Shown one piece after another: positions 17,600 to 26,614 of a DNA stretch of 35,297 nt. Each line of letters starts with the position of its first letter. Positions within the stretch are counted from its first letter, which is position 1. Source of the DNA: Candidatus Epulonipiscioides gigas (GTDB lineage: Bacteria; Bacillota; Clostridia; Lachnospirales; Cellulosilyticaceae). The notes beneath the pieces are model-generated. The model was not told the DNA's origin. It did not search any database and saw only the letters and a list, made by a program, of their open reading frames with translations. The translations under genes were made by a program, and so were the position numbers. The stretch covers positions 1-35,297 of the forward strand of contig LJHE01000045.1 in the NCBI GenBank assembly GCA_001983555.1. The letters run 5' to 3'.

Positions 17600-18467
17600 A
17601 ATTATTTATATAGATGGTGAATATGTAAACGAAGATAAGGCTAAAGTATCTGTATTTGACCATGGTTTGTTATATGGAGATGGGATTTTTGAAGGCATAA
17701 GAGCATATAATGGCAGAGTATTTAAAGGTAAAGAGCATATTGACAGATTATTTTGTGCTGCAAAAGCACTTATGTTAGAAATTCCTTTAACAAAAGAAGA
17801 AGTTGCTGAAGTTTTAGTTGAAACTTGTAAGCGCAATAATTTGACAGATGGATATATTAGACTTGTTGTAACAAGAGGAAAAGGTGACCTTGGACTTAGC
17901 CCTACAAAATGTAAAACAGCTACAATATTTTGTATTGCAGCAAATATTACGCTATATCCAGATGAAATGTATGAAAATGGAATGCCAATTATTACTGCAT
18001 CTCAACGCAGAAATAAAGCAACTATAATTGACCCTCAAATAAAATCTCTAAATTATTTAAATAATATACTTGCAAAAATTCAAGCTAATCAAGCAGGTGT
18101 ATTAGAAGCTCTTATGCTCAATCATGATGGAATTGTTGCGGAATGCACAGGAGATAATATATTTATTATTAAAGATGGCGTAATTTATACTCCTCCACTT
18201 CATGTTGGAATTCTTGATGGTATTACAAGAAATACTGTTATGGAGCTCGCACGAGGTCTTGGCTATGAAGTCTATGAGAAAGAGTTTACTCAATATAATT
18301 TATACAATGCTGATGAATGTTTCCTAACAGGAACTGCTGCTGAAGTTATTGCTGTTACGAGCGTTGATCAACGAGTTATTGGTTCAGGTAAATGTGGTTC
18401 AATTACCAAAAAATTACTTGCTGCATTCAAAGAGCACACTAAATTAGATGGATTAGAAATAAAATAA
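17592..18467 (+). CDS. ilvE: Branched-chain amino acid aminotransferase
   Basis: This fold-type IV PLP enzyme of 291 residues transaminates the final keto acids to Val, Leu and Ile. Lys151 ([10 protein letters not shown]) is the expected Schiff-base lysine; [17 protein letters not shown] and FLTGTAAEV are family motifs. The frame extends to a GTG at 17574, but AAAGGA at 17577-17582 lies nine bases before ATG 17592, which is therefore the better start. The ATGAGTAG junction makes ilvE overlap the leuB stop by eight bases, implying translational coupling. D-amino acid aminotransferase belongs to the same fold, but operon context favours IlvE. Confidence 0.93.
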   Translation: MSRIIYIDGEYVNEDKAKVSVFDHGLLYGDGIFEGIRAYNGRVFKGKEHIDRLFCAAKALMLEIPLTKEEVAEVLVETCKRNNLTDGYIRLVVTRGKGDLGLSPTKCKTATIFCIAANITLYPDEMYENGMPIITASQRRNKATIIDPQIKSLNYLNNILAKIQANQAGVLEALMLNHDGIVAECTGDNIFIIKDGVIYTPPLHVGILDGITRNTVMELARGLGYEVYEKEFTQYNLYNADECFLTGTAAEVIAVTSVDQRVIGSGKCGSITKKLLAAFKEHTKLDGLEIK

Positions 18468-18478
18468 ATAACTTAGTG

Positions 18479-18500
18479 AGGTCACGATTTACTGTGACCT
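18479..18500 (+). promoter_or_regulatory. Hairpin between ilvE and ilvD
   Basis: AGGTCAC (18479-18485) and GTGACCT (18494-18500) form a perfect 7-pair stem with an 8-base loop. No T-tract follows, so it is probably an mRNA processing or stability element. Confidence 0.6.
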
Positions 18501-18546
18501 TGCTCTAAAAAATAGAAAAACAGAAAAATGGAAAAGAGGAACAACC

Positions 18547-20205
18547 GTGAAAAGTAATACTGTAAAAAGTGGTATAACAAAAGCTCCACATAGGTCATTG
18601 TTTAAAGCAATGGGTTATATAGATGAAGAAATTAATAAACCTCTTATTGGTATAGTCAGTGCTAAAAGTGAGATTGTACCTGGTCATACAAATCTTGATA
18701 AAATTACTGAAGCAGTAAAAGCGGGTATACGAATGGCAGGAGGGACTCCGATTGAAATTCCTGCAATAGGAGTTTGTGATGGTATTGCTATGGGTCATGC
18801 AGGAATGAAATATTCACTTGTAACTCGTGAGCTCATTGCTGATTCAATAGAATGTATGGTAATGGCACATGGTTTTGATGGTCTTGTACTTGTTCCAAAT
18901 TGTGATAAAATTGTACCTGGAATGCTTATGGGAGCAGCTAGATTAAATTTGCCAACAACTCTTGTTAGCGGCGGTCCAATGCTTGCTGGAAAAATTGGAG
19001 ATAAAAAAGTAAGTTTATCTCTCATATTTGAAGCAGTTGGAAAAGTTCAAGCAGGACAAATGACAGAAGAAGAGCTTGCAGAATATGAGGAAAAAACTTG
19101 CCCAACATGTGGCTCATGCTCTGGAATGTTTACAGCAAATAGCATGAATTGTATGAGCGAAGTATTGGGTATTGCTCTTCCTGGAAACGGAAGTATACCA
19201 GCGGTATATGCAGAGCGTATTAGACTTGCAAAATATACAGGTATGGCTGTTATGAAAATGTTAGAGCAAAATATTCGTATGCGAGATATCTTAAATGAAA
19301 AAGCATTTATAAATTCTCTTACAGTAGATATGGCATTAGGATGCAGTACAAATACAATGTTACACTTGCCAGCTATTGCTCATGAAGCAGGTGTGAGCAT
19401 CAATTTAGATATTGCCAATAAAATATCCGATAACACTCCTAATTTATGTAAACTTGCTCCAGCAGGACCTCACCACATGGAAGATTTATACTTTGCTGGT
19501 GGTGTTATGGCAGTAATGAAAGAGCTAAGTAAGCAAAACTTATTAAATGAAGATATTATTACAATTACAGGAGAAACTTTAAGAGAAAATTTAAAATCTG
19601 CATCGAACAAAGATACTACTATTATAAGACCTATTGATGAGCCATATTCAAAAACAGGTGGAATAGCTGTATTAAAAGGCAATCTTGCTCCAAATGGTTG
19701 TGTTGTAAAACGTTCTGCTGTTGCAAAAGAGATGCTTGTTCACAGTGGACCCGCCAAAGTATTTAATAGCGAAGAAGAAGCTTCATCTGCTATTGCTAAT
19801 GGAGAAATACAAAAAGGTGATGTTTTAGTCATTAGATATGAAGGTCCAAAAGGTGGCCCAGGTATGAGAGAAATGCTTTCTCCAACTGCAACACTTGCTG
19901 GTATGGGACTTGATAAAGATGTTGCTCTAATTACAGATGGTCGCTTTTCAGGAGCAACTCGTGGAGCTTCAATTGGACATGTTTCTCCAGAAGCAGCCGA
20001 AGGAGGACTTATTTCAATTGTTCAAAATGGAGATATAATTAATATAGATATGAATAAATGCACAATTAATTTGAATGTAGCTCAGGAAGAAATAGATAAC
20101 AGATATAAAAATCTTGTTCAACCAGAACCAAAAGTTAAAACAGGTTATCTAGCAAGATATGCTAAACTTGTAACATCCGCTAGTACAGGAGCAGTATTTA
20201 AGTAA
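18547..20205 (+). CDS. ilvD: Dihydroxy-acid dehydratase
   Basis: This enzyme of 552 residues dehydrates dihydroxyisovalerate and its methylvalerate homologue to the keto acids used by LeuA and IlvE. Cluster and metal residues are seen at Cys77 ([10 protein letters not shown]), Cys119-Asp120-Lys121 ([10 protein letters not shown]) and in [12 protein letters not shown] (Cys185, 188, 191). [20 protein letters not shown] near the C-terminus is the family signature. The start codon is GTG, fixed by AGAGGA six bases upstream. It closes the biosynthetic block and is followed after only 18 bases by an unrelated nuclease gene. Confidence 0.96.
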   Translation: MKSNTVKSGITKAPHRSLFKAMGYIDEEINKPLIGIVSAKSEIVPGHTNLDKITEAVKAGIRMAGGTPIEIPAIGVCDGIAMGHAGMKYSLVTRELIADSIECMVMAHGFDGLVLVPNCDKIVPGMLMGAARLNLPTTLVSGGPMLAGKIGDKKVSLSLIFEAVGKVQAGQMTEEELAEYEEKTCPTCGSCSGMFTANSMNCMSEVLGIALPGNGSIPAVYAERIRLAKYTGMAVMKMLEQNIRMRDILNEKAFINSLTVDMALGCSTNTMLHLPAIAHEAGVSINLDIANKISDNTPNLCKLAPAGPHHMEDLYFAGGVMAVMKELSKQNLLNEDIITITGETLRENLKSASNKDTTIIRPIDEPYSKTGGIAVLKGNLAPNGCVVKRSAVAKEMLVHSGPAKVFNSEEEASSAIANGEIQKGDVLVIRYEGPKGGPGMREMLSPTATLAGMGLDKDVALITDGRFSGATRGASIGHVSPEAAEGGLISIVQNGDIINIDMNKCTINLNVAQEEIDNRYKNLVQPEPKVKTGYLARYAKLVTSASTGAVFK

Positions 20206-20223
20206 GAAATAAGAAGGAAGAAT

Positions 20224-22278
20224 ATGAAAGCAGATCAAAATAATATTATGAGATTTTTAGATGGCCATAATAAAAATTTTGTAATACCCGTATACCAAAG
20301 AAATTATAATTGGCGAAGAGAACAATGCCAAAGATTATTAGAAGATATATTAGATATTATTGAATATAATTATCCAAGTTATTTTTTAGGTTCAATAGTT
20401 TCTATTTGTGATTCAAGAGACTATTTAATAATTGATGGACAACAAAGAATAACTAGTTTATCTCTTTTACTATTAGCTATGTGTCATATAATAAAAGATC
20501 AAAATATTAATACTACGTTAGATGAAAAAATTATGGATACTTGTCTTATGGACAAGTATGCTAAGAAAGAAGATAGAATAAAGCTAAAACCTATTATAGA
20601 TGATAAAAAAGCATATGAAGCTCTTTTTACTAGAGAAAATTTTATAATAAATTCTAATATGACAATAAATTATAACTATTTTTATAATAGATTATTAGAA
20701 GGAGATATTGATATCGATAAACTATTTAATAGTTTTTTTAAATTAGAAATAGTGGACATTGTATTAAAACAAGGAGTAGACAATCCCCAACTTATTTTTG
20801 AAAGTCTAAATTCTACAGGTCTTGACTTAACAGAAGCAGACAGGATTAGAAACTTTATTTTATTAAATGAAAGTGTTGAATCTCAACAACATTTATACCA
20901 AAATTATTGGTATAAGATTGAAAAAAATACGAAATATGAAGTAACTAGTTTTATAAGGAATTATCTTATTATAAAAAAACACTCTATTCCTAGTAAAAAT
21001 AAACTGTATGTTATCTTAAGACAATATATGGACAAAAATAATTTGAGTTCTAGTGAAATATTGGAAGATTTACTCAAATATTCTAATTATTATAAAACTA
21101 TAATAGAAGCAGAATATAATTATGATGATCGTATTATTTCAAATATTGGATATATAAATAAATTAGATGTTAATGTTATTTATCCATTTTTAATGCAATT
21201 ATTAGATGATTATTACTTGCTAAATTTGCTCAATAGATATGAGTTAGTTGAAATATTAAAATTACTACAAAATTTTATAATTAGACGTTCTATTTGTAAA
21301 TTAGTAACTAATTCATTATCAAGAATTTTTGCAACATTATCTTTTGACGCAAAAAATTTAATGGGAAATAATATAACTTATGTTGAAGCTATTAAGATTG
21401 TGTTAATTAATAATGTAAATCAGCGTAAATTTCCTACGGATGAAGAGTTTACGAAAGCTTTATATACTCGCAATATTTATAAATCTTTTGTAGCTAAAGA
21501 TTATGTATTTCATATGTTAGAAACATATAATAACCTTGAAAGTATTGATGTATGTGAACGTTTAGAGCTAGAAAACCGTACTTTATCTTATGAACACATT
21601 ATGCCTCAAACACTTAATGAAAAATGGCAAAAATCTTTAGGTCCCCATTACAATGATATTCACAAAAAATATTTACACACACTAGGAAATTTAACACTTA
21701 CTAGTTATAACTCAAAACTAAGCAATAAATCTTTTTTAGAAAAAAGAGATATGGAACGAGGATTTGCGCAAAGCCAACTTTATTTAAACCAATATCTAGC
21801 AACCCTTGATAAGTGGCAAGAAAATGAAATAAGAAGTAGAGCTAAAATACTAATTGAAAGATGTTTAAATATATGGCCTTATCCTAAAATTGATAAAAAA
21901 TTTAAAAGTTATGATAATATTTATTCATTAGCGGACTATGTAGAGTTTAATAGTTGTAATATTAAATATTTTATTTTCAATAATAAGAAAACAACTGTAA
22001 AAAATTGGACTGATTTTTTGCTAACGCTTTTTAATCAGTTGTATCAAATAGAACCTATTATTTTAAATGAAATTGCTAATGGTAAAAGAGGAAATTTAAG
22101 TCATAAAATATCAACTATTAAATGGCCTGATAGCCAAAAACCGCATAAAATCAGTGGAGAAATATTTATAACAGGTAAAAATTCAGTTCAAACTACACTT
22201 TTAACAATTCGCAAAGTAATTTATGAGTACAATATAGACTTTAATGATATTGAATTTTGTGTAACTACGAGGAAATAA
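20224..22278 (+). CDS. GmrSD-like DUF262/DUF1524 nuclease
   Basis: The protein has 684 residues. The N-terminal DUF262 (ParB/Srx-like) part shows IPVYQRNYNWRREQ (21-34) and IDGQQRITSL (70-79), a signature linked to nucleotide hydrolysis in GmrS-type proteins. The C-terminal half has the DUF1524 HNH-nuclease pattern EHIMPQ (457-462), then GNLTL (about 488-492) and N..L.N..F..KR. A further roughly 120 residues are unassigned. GmrSD relatives are type IV restriction enzymes that cut modified DNA, so defence against phage with modified bases is a reasonable inference, not shown here. It lies 18 bases after ilvD with its own GAAGGAAG site, and its stop abuts the next start. Confidence 0.87.
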   Translation: MKADQNNIMRFLDGHNKNFVIPVYQRNYNWRREQCQRLLEDILDIIEYNYPSYFLGSIVSICDSRDYLIIDGQQRITSLSLLLLAMCHIIKDQNINTTLDEKIMDTCLMDKYAKKEDRIKLKPIIDDKKAYEALFTRENFIINSNMTINYNYFYNRLLEGDIDIDKLFNSFFKLEIVDIVLKQGVDNPQLIFESLNSTGLDLTEADRIRNFILLNESVESQQHLYQNYWYKIEKNTKYEVTSFIRNYLIIKKHSIPSKNKLYVILRQYMDKNNLSSSEILEDLLKYSNYYKTIIEAEYNYDDRIISNIGYINKLDVNVIYPFLMQLLDDYYLLNLLNRYELVEILKLLQNFIIRRSICKLVTNSLSRIFATLSFDAKNLMGNNITYVEAIKIVLINNVNQRKFPTDEEFTKALYTRNIYKSFVAKDYVFHMLETYNNLESIDVCERLELENRTLSYEHIMPQTLNEKWQKSLGPHYNDIHKKYLHTLGNLTLTSYNSKLSNKSFLEKRDMERGFAQSQLYLNQYLATLDKWQENEIRSRAKILIERCLNIWPYPKIDKKFKSYDNIYSLADYVEFNSCNIKYFIFNNKKTTVKNWTDFLLTLFNQLYQIEPIILNEIANGKRGNLSHKISTIKWPDSQKPHKISGEIFITGKNSVQTTLLTIRKVIYEYNIDFNDIEFCVTTRK

Positions 22279-22722
22279 ATGGAAAAAATAGATGAAGGTA
22301 TACTATTAAATTATGATAATGCAATACGCATATTGAAACGACTTAAAAAAATTATTAAACGATATATGGAGCTCCCAATTAATGATAAATTAGAAATAGA
22401 GATATATACTGACTCTATTATGAAAAAATATGAGATATTAGAGGAATTAACTTGGCGATTGCTCTCAAAAATTTTTAAACAACAAGGACTTTTAATTACT
22501 ACTCCTCAAATTTGCTATAAACAAGCTTTTAAAGTTGGTTATATTGAAGATATTGAGATTTTTAATTGTATATTAAACGTTCGTACTAGTTATTATCAAA
22601 TATATGGAGAAGATGACACTAATAGTATTAGAGATTGTATTATAAACGACTATTGTAGTGCACTTGAAGAATTACTGGATAAAATTAAAGAAAATATAAT
22701 AAATGATATCCCAGAGCAATAA
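22279..22722 (+). CDS. HEPN-like protein (HI0074 family), His-less
   Basis: This helical protein of 147 residues resembles the HI0074/TIGR01987 'nucleotidyltransferase substrate-binding' family of HEPN proteins (RFEILEELTWRLL-like helix at 50-62, then AFKVGYIED). In HEPN RNases the active site is R-x4-6-H; the aligned stretch here is N100-V-R-T-S-Y105, and the whole protein has no histidine, so the RNase motif is absent. Its ATG directly follows the DUF262 stop and uses GAGG inside that gene. A MNT nucleotidyltransferase follows 39 bases later, the usual partner of this family. It could be a catalytically dead partner or adaptor. Confidence 0.8.
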   Translation: MEKIDEGILLNYDNAIRILKRLKKIIKRYMELPINDKLEIEIYTDSIMKKYEILEELTWRLLSKIFKQQGLLITTPQICYKQAFKVGYIEDIEIFNCILNVRTSYYQIYGEDDTNSIRDCIINDYCSALEELLDKIKENIINDIPEQ

Positions 22723-22740
22723 GAAAAAAACAAAAGAAAA

Positions 22741-22760
22741 TGTGATAGAATGTGATAGAA
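22741..22760 (+). repeat. Perfect 10-base tandem repeat abutting the MNT start
   Basis: TGTGATAGAA occurs twice back to back at 22741-22750 and 22751-22760, ending one base before ATG 22762. No good Shine-Dalgarno site is visible here. Copy-number change would move the start away from upstream signals. Confidence 0.9.
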
Positions 22761-22761
22761 G

Positions 22762-23061
22762 ATGTACGGAATTAATGAGCAAGTATATATAAAGCTCCAA
22801 GAATATTTTGAATATACATCAGGAATAGAGCAAGTAATTTTATATGGCTCCAGAGCTAAAGGAACGCATTTTTATAGCTCTGATATTGATATATGTGTCA
22901 CTTATACAGGTAAGAACAAATTTGATGTTATAAACACCTTAGAAGACATTGTAGGAGTATATAGCATTGATATAGTTTTTGCTGATAAATTAAATCAAAA
23001 TTTGAAACAGCAAATTGATAAATATGGTATAACAATTTATAAAAATATTACTCTTAGCTAA
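22762..23061 (+). CDS. MNT-type minimal nucleotidyltransferase (MntA-like)
   Basis: This protein of 99 residues belongs to the DNA polymerase beta superfamily. The GSx10DxD motif is intact: Gly29-Ser30, RAKGTHFYSS, Asp41-Ile-Asp43. Relatives pair with HEPN toxins and inactivate them by AMPylation (MntA of HEPN-MNT systems). The preceding gene is a HEPN-like partner, in the toxin-then-antitoxin order common for this pair. Translation initiation looks weak: only a tandem TGTGATAGAA lies upstream. Since the partner lacks the HEPN catalytic His, the pair may act on something other than RNA cleavage. Confidence 0.85.
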   Translation: MYGINEQVYIKLQEYFEYTSGIEQVILYGSRAKGTHFYSSDIDICVTYTGKNKFDVINTLEDIVGVYSIDIVFADKLNQNLKQQIDKYGITIYKNITLS

Positions 23062-23116
23062 GTTCCGTTGGCATATATCATAAAAAAACAAAAATGCTAC
23101 ATTTTCCTAAAGTAAA

Positions 23117-23156
23117 TTGACACGACCTAGAAAATAATTTTTATATTAGATATAAT
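23117..23156 (+). promoter_or_regulatory. Probable promoter of the alcohol dehydrogenase gene
   Basis: A perfect TATAAT lies at 23151-23156, with TAGAAA (23128-23133) 17 bases before it. A perfect TTGACA at 23117-23122 is 28 bases from that -10 but 19 bases from TATATT at 23142-23147. Which pair is used cannot be decided from sequence. Confidence 0.5.
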
Positions 23157-23182
23157 ATAAAAAAACTAGAAGGGAATGAATT

Positions 23183-24277
23183 ATGATAATGGAATTTATT
23201 TTTCAAATGCCAACAAAAATAGTTGTAGGTGAAGGTTGTATTTATAAAAATAGTAATTTGTTAACCAGATTAGGCAAAAAAGCTTTGATAGTGACGGGCA
23301 AATCATCTGCTAAAAAAAATGGCTCTTATAATGATGTGGTTAATGCATTGAACAAAGAAGGAATAGAACATATATTGTTTGATGAGGTAGAAGAAAATCC
23401 ATCACTAGAAACTCTTGAAAAAGCCAAAAATATGGCTTTTGGAGCTGATTTTGTAATAGGAGTAGGTGGTGGTTCTCCTATGGATGCAGCTAAAGGTATT
23501 GCTATTATGCTAAAACACGCTGAAATATGTGCTAATAACTTAATATGTGGTAAACAATTAGATGCAGTCCCTGTAGTTGCAGTACCAACAACTGCTGGAA
23601 CTGGTAGCGAAGTAACACAATATGCTATTTTTACTGACTATAATGCTGGAACAAAAGTAAATTATGGACATAAAATCTTTCCTCATATTGCATTTTTAGA
23701 TGCCACATATATGATAAATATGCCTATTGATATTACAAGGTATACAGCATTAGATGCATTAAGTCATCTAATAGAAAGTTATTTAAATACAAAATCTAAT
23801 ATAATGAGCGAAATATATGTACAAAAAGGAATTGAATTATTTTCAACTTGTATTGAAGCTCTTTTAAAAGGAGAACTATCTATAAATGATAGACAAAAGT
23901 TATTGTTAGTTTCAACTTATGCTGGTATGGCTATAGCTCAAACGGGTACTTCTATACCACACACTTGTGGCTACAATCTAACATATTATGAAAATATCCC
24001 TCATGGGGCTGCCAATGTACTTTTTTATCGAGCATATTTAAATAGTTTTAAAAATAAAGAGCGTGCTTTTGATATATTAGGCTGGTTAGGTATAGAAAGT
24101 ATTGATAAATTTGCAAATCTCATTGATACATTACTTGCTAAATATAAAATTAAGTGTAGCACTGAAAAGCTCCAAAAATATACTGATATTACATTTTCTA
24201 ACAAACTTAAGTTAGCAAATCATCCTGAAGAAGTAACAAGAGAAATGATACTAAAAATTTATCAAGACTCGCTATGA
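23183..24277 (+). CDS. Iron-containing alcohol dehydrogenase family protein
   Basis: The protein has 364 residues. It carries the NAD-binding GVGGGSPMD (93-101) and PTTAGTGSE (135-143). Metal-ligand positions are Asp191 and His195 (ALDALSHLIESY), His260 (SIPHTCGYN) and His274 (NIPHGAANV). Family members reduce or oxidise short-chain alcohols, aldehydes or diols. The sequence does not fix the substrate. It looks like a single-gene unit with its own promoter. AAGGGAATG stands before ATG 23183, and a second ATG at 23189 is possible. Confidence 0.9.
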   Translation: MIMEFIFQMPTKIVVGEGCIYKNSNLLTRLGKKALIVTGKSSAKKNGSYNDVVNALNKEGIEHILFDEVEENPSLETLEKAKNMAFGADFVIGVGGGSPMDAAKGIAIMLKHAEICANNLICGKQLDAVPVVAVPTTAGTGSEVTQYAIFTDYNAGTKVNYGHKIFPHIAFLDATYMINMPIDITRYTALDALSHLIESYLNTKSNIMSEIYVQKGIELFSTCIEALLKGELSINDRQKLLLVSTYAGMAIAQTGTSIPHTCGYNLTYYENIPHGAANVLFYRAYLNSFKNKERAFDILGWLGIESIDKFANLIDTLLAKYKIKCSTEKLQKYTDITFSNKLKLANHPEEVTREMILKIYQDSL

Positions 24278-24299
24278 GAATTATTTTTTTTACCTTGCC

Positions 24300-24328
24300 T
24301 TGCAGAATTTAGAATATTAGATTATACT
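24300..24328 (+). promoter_or_regulatory. Promoter of pdxST
   Basis: TTGCAG (24300-24305), a 17-base spacer and TATACT (24323-24328) lie 44 bases before pdxS. Confidence 0.7.
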
Positions 24329-24372
24329 TTGTGACGATAAAGAAAAGTAATTACTAAATTGGAGGTTTTTAT

Positions 24373-25248
24373 ATGGAAAGCACACAATATATATTAAATA
24401 GACAATTGGCACAAATGCTAAAAGGTGGAGTTATTATGGATGTTATGACTCCAGAGCAAGCAGTTATTGCTCAAACAGCAGGAGCTTGTGCTGTTATGGC
24501 ACTTGAGCGAATTCCTGCAGACATTCGTGCAGCAGGTGGCGTTTCTCGTATGAGCGACCCAAAAATGATTAAAGAAATTCAAAAAGCAGTTTCAATTCCT
24601 GTAATGGCAAAATGCAGAATTGGGCATTTTGTTGAAGCTCAGATTTTAGAAGCTATTAAAATTGATTATATAGATGAAAGTGAAGTTTTAACTCCAGCTG
24701 ATGATACCTTCCATATTGATAAACGTAAATTTAAAGTACCGTTTGTATGTGGAGCAAAAAATTTAGGAGAAGCTCTAAGAAGAATTAATGAAGGGGCTAC
24801 AATGATTAGAACTAAAGGAGAACCTGGCACTGGCGATGTTGTTCAAGCTGTAACTCATATGAGAATGATGCAAAGAGAAATGAAATCTCTTGTATCTATG
24901 TCAGAAGATGAGCTCTATAATGCTGCAAAAGAACTTCAAGTTCCTTATGAATTAGTAATGTATGTTCATGAAAATGGTAAACTTCCTGTTGTAAATTTTG
25001 CTGCTGGTGGCGTTGCAACTCCTGCTGATGCTGCTCTTATGATGCAGCTTGGAGCAGAAGGAGTCTTTGTAGGCTCTGGAATATTTAAATCTGGAGACCC
25101 TGCAAAACGTGCGGCAGCTATTGTAAAAGCTGTTACAAATTATAACGATTATCAAATTTTAGCCGAAGTGTCTGAAGATCTTGGAGAAGCTATGGTTGGA
25201 ATTAATGCGGATGAAATTTCATTATTAATGGCAGAGCGTGGTAAGTAG
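24373..25248 (+). CDS. pdxS: Pyridoxal 5'-phosphate synthase lyase subunit
   Basis: This TIM-barrel synthase of 291 residues makes PLP from ribose 5-phosphate, glyceraldehyde 3-phosphate and ammonia delivered by PdxT. Lys80 ([11 protein letters not shown]) and Lys148 ([11 protein letters not shown]) match the two catalytic lysines, and Asp23 is in [13 protein letters not shown]. The family signature [20 protein letters not shown] is intact. GGAGG precedes the ATG. The pdxT ATG immediately follows the stop codon, so the two subunits are translated together. Confidence 0.98.
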   Translation: MESTQYILNRQLAQMLKGGVIMDVMTPEQAVIAQTAGACAVMALERIPADIRAAGGVSRMSDPKMIKEIQKAVSIPVMAKCRIGHFVEAQILEAIKIDYIDESEVLTPADDTFHIDKRKFKVPFVCGAKNLGEALRRINEGATMIRTKGEPGTGDVVQAVTHMRMMQREMKSLVSMSEDELYNAAKELQVPYELVMYVHENGKLPVVNFAAGGVATPADAALMMQLGAEGVFVGSGIFKSGDPAKRAAAIVKAVTNYNDYQILAEVSEDLGEAMVGINADEISLLMAERGK

Positions 25249-25818
25249 ATGAAAGTTGGTGTATTAGCTTTACAGGGAGCATTTATTGAGCATATAAAAA
25301 TTTTAAATGAATTAGGGATTAGAGGAGTAGAAATCCGTCAACTTAAAGACTTTTCATATAATTTTGATGGTCTTATTCTTCCTGGTGGAGAAAGTACAAC
25401 TATAGGCAAGTTATTAAGAGAACTTGATTTACTTTACCCAATTAGAGAACAAGTTGTTAGAGGATTACCCGTTTTTGGTACTTGTGCTGGAATGATACTT
25501 CTTGCAAAACATATTGAAAATCAACCAGAACATTATATTTCTACAATGGATACACGAGTAACAAGAAATGCTTATGGTAGGCAATATGATAGTTTTAATA
25601 TTACTGCCGAATTTAATAAACATCTCATAGAAATGCCATTTATCAGAGCACCTTATATTAAAAGTGTGGGTAATGATGTTAAAGTGTTAGCTACAGTTCA
25701 TGATAAAATTGTAGCTGTTAGACAAAGTAATCAGCTCGCAACAGCATTTCATCCTGAGCTTACAAAAGATTATTATGTTCATAATTATTTTGTGAAAATG
25801 ATAAAAGGTGAGATTTAA
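25249..25818 (+). CDS. pdxT: Pyridoxal 5'-phosphate synthase glutaminase subunit
   Basis: This class I glutaminase of 189 residues supplies ammonia to PdxS. The triad is visible as Cys79 (FGTCAGM), His168 and Glu170 (AFHPEL). LPGGESTT (44-51) and RNAYGRQYDSF are family motifs. It abuts pdxS with no gap and is followed by a GC-rich hairpin. Its product serves, among others, the PLP-dependent IlvE encoded upstream, though co-regulation is not shown. Confidence 0.97.
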   Translation: MKVGVLALQGAFIEHIKILNELGIRGVEIRQLKDFSYNFDGLILPGGESTTIGKLLRELDLLYPIREQVVRGLPVFGTCAGMILLAKHIENQPEHYISTMDTRVTRNAYGRQYDSFNITAEFNKHLIEMPFIRAPYIKSVGNDVKVLATVHDKIVAVRQSNQLATAFHPELTKDYYVHNYFVKMIKGEI

Positions 25819-25820
25819 CT

Positions 25821-25841
25821 ATCCCCTCCTAGGGAGGGGAT
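25821..25841. terminator. Strong hairpin after pdxT
   Basis: ATCCCCTCC (25821-25829) and GGAGGGGAT (25833-25841) form a 9-pair stem with a 3-base loop three bases after the pdxT stop. There is no T-tract directly after it. It may be a weak terminator or a fragment of a dispersed repeat, since a related C-rich hairpin stands at 11766-11788. Confidence 0.55.
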
Positions 25842-25899
25842 GTACATAAAACATATTTATTTTTTCGTAAATTTTTAATTTATCTTCATAATTTTTGGT

Positions 25900-25905
25900 T
25901 ATAAT
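25900..25905 (+). promoter_or_regulatory. Probable -10 element of the two-component operon
   Basis: A perfect TATAAT stands 23 bases before the response-regulator start, but no good -35 hexamer is found at 16-18 bases upstream (AATTTA at 25877-25882). An activator-dependent promoter is possible. Confidence 0.4.
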
Positions 25906-25927
25906 ACCAATAAAAGGAGCTGATTAA

Positions 25928-26614
25928 ATGAATATTTTAATAATTGAAGATGAAAAAAGAGTTGCTGATATTGTTGCAAAATACTTAGAAAATGAAAAAT
26001 ATAGAGTATTTACTTGCTACAATGGAGAAGATGGAATTAAAGTATTTTTGAATGAAAAAATTGATGTTGTACTTTTAGATTTAATGTTACCTGGTATTCA
26101 AGGTGAAGAAGTTTGCAAAAAAATACGTGAAGTTTCAAACGTATATATTTTTATGATTAGTGCCAAAGGTACTCTTGATAATAAAGTCGGTGGTTTTAAT
26201 TTGGGAGCAGATGAATATCTTGTAAAACCTATTAGTCCAAGAGAAATAGTTGCAAGAGTAAAAGCTCTAAAATCACGTCGTGAAAGAGAAAATAATGAAG
26301 AAGTCTATATATTTGACAAGGGAAATTTAAAAATTTATCCAGAAACGAGAGTTGTAGTCTCTTATAATTCAGAGATTGTCTTAACTCCTAATGAGTTTGA
26401 TATTTTATATCATTTAGCAAAATCGCCAGGGCGTGTATTTAGTCGAGAGCAACTTATAGAAGCTGTTATGGGAATAGATTTTGATGGCTTTGATAGAACT
26501 ATTGATGTTCATATTAAAAATATTAGAAAAAAAATTGAGCAAGATACAAAAAGTCCAAAATTTATTAAAACTGTCACAGGCATTGGTTATAAACTTGACA
26601 AGGCATTGGTATGA
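25928..26614 (+). CDS. OmpR-family response regulator
   Basis: The protein has 228 residues. The receiver domain shows the acidic pair in IIEDEK (5-10), the phospho-acceptor Asp51 in LLDLMLPG and Lys100 in YLVKP. The C-terminal winged-helix DNA-binding domain has ILTPNEFDIL-type and DRTIDVHIKNIRKKIE motifs and ends with TVTGIGYKL. AAAAGGAG precedes the ATG. The last bases overlap the kinase start (ATGA), so the two are co-translated. The target genes and signal cannot be read from sequence. Confidence 0.95.
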   Translation: MNILIIEDEKRVADIVAKYLENEKYRVFTCYNGEDGIKVFLNEKIDVVLLDLMLPGIQGEEVCKKIREVSNVYIFMISAKGTLDNKVGGFNLGADEYLVKPISPREIVARVKALKSRRERENNEEVYIFDKGNLKIYPETRVVVSYNSEIVLTPNEFDILYHLAKSPGRVFSREQLIEAVMGIDFDGFDRTIDVHIKNIRKKIEQDTKSPKFIKTVTGIGYKLDKALV

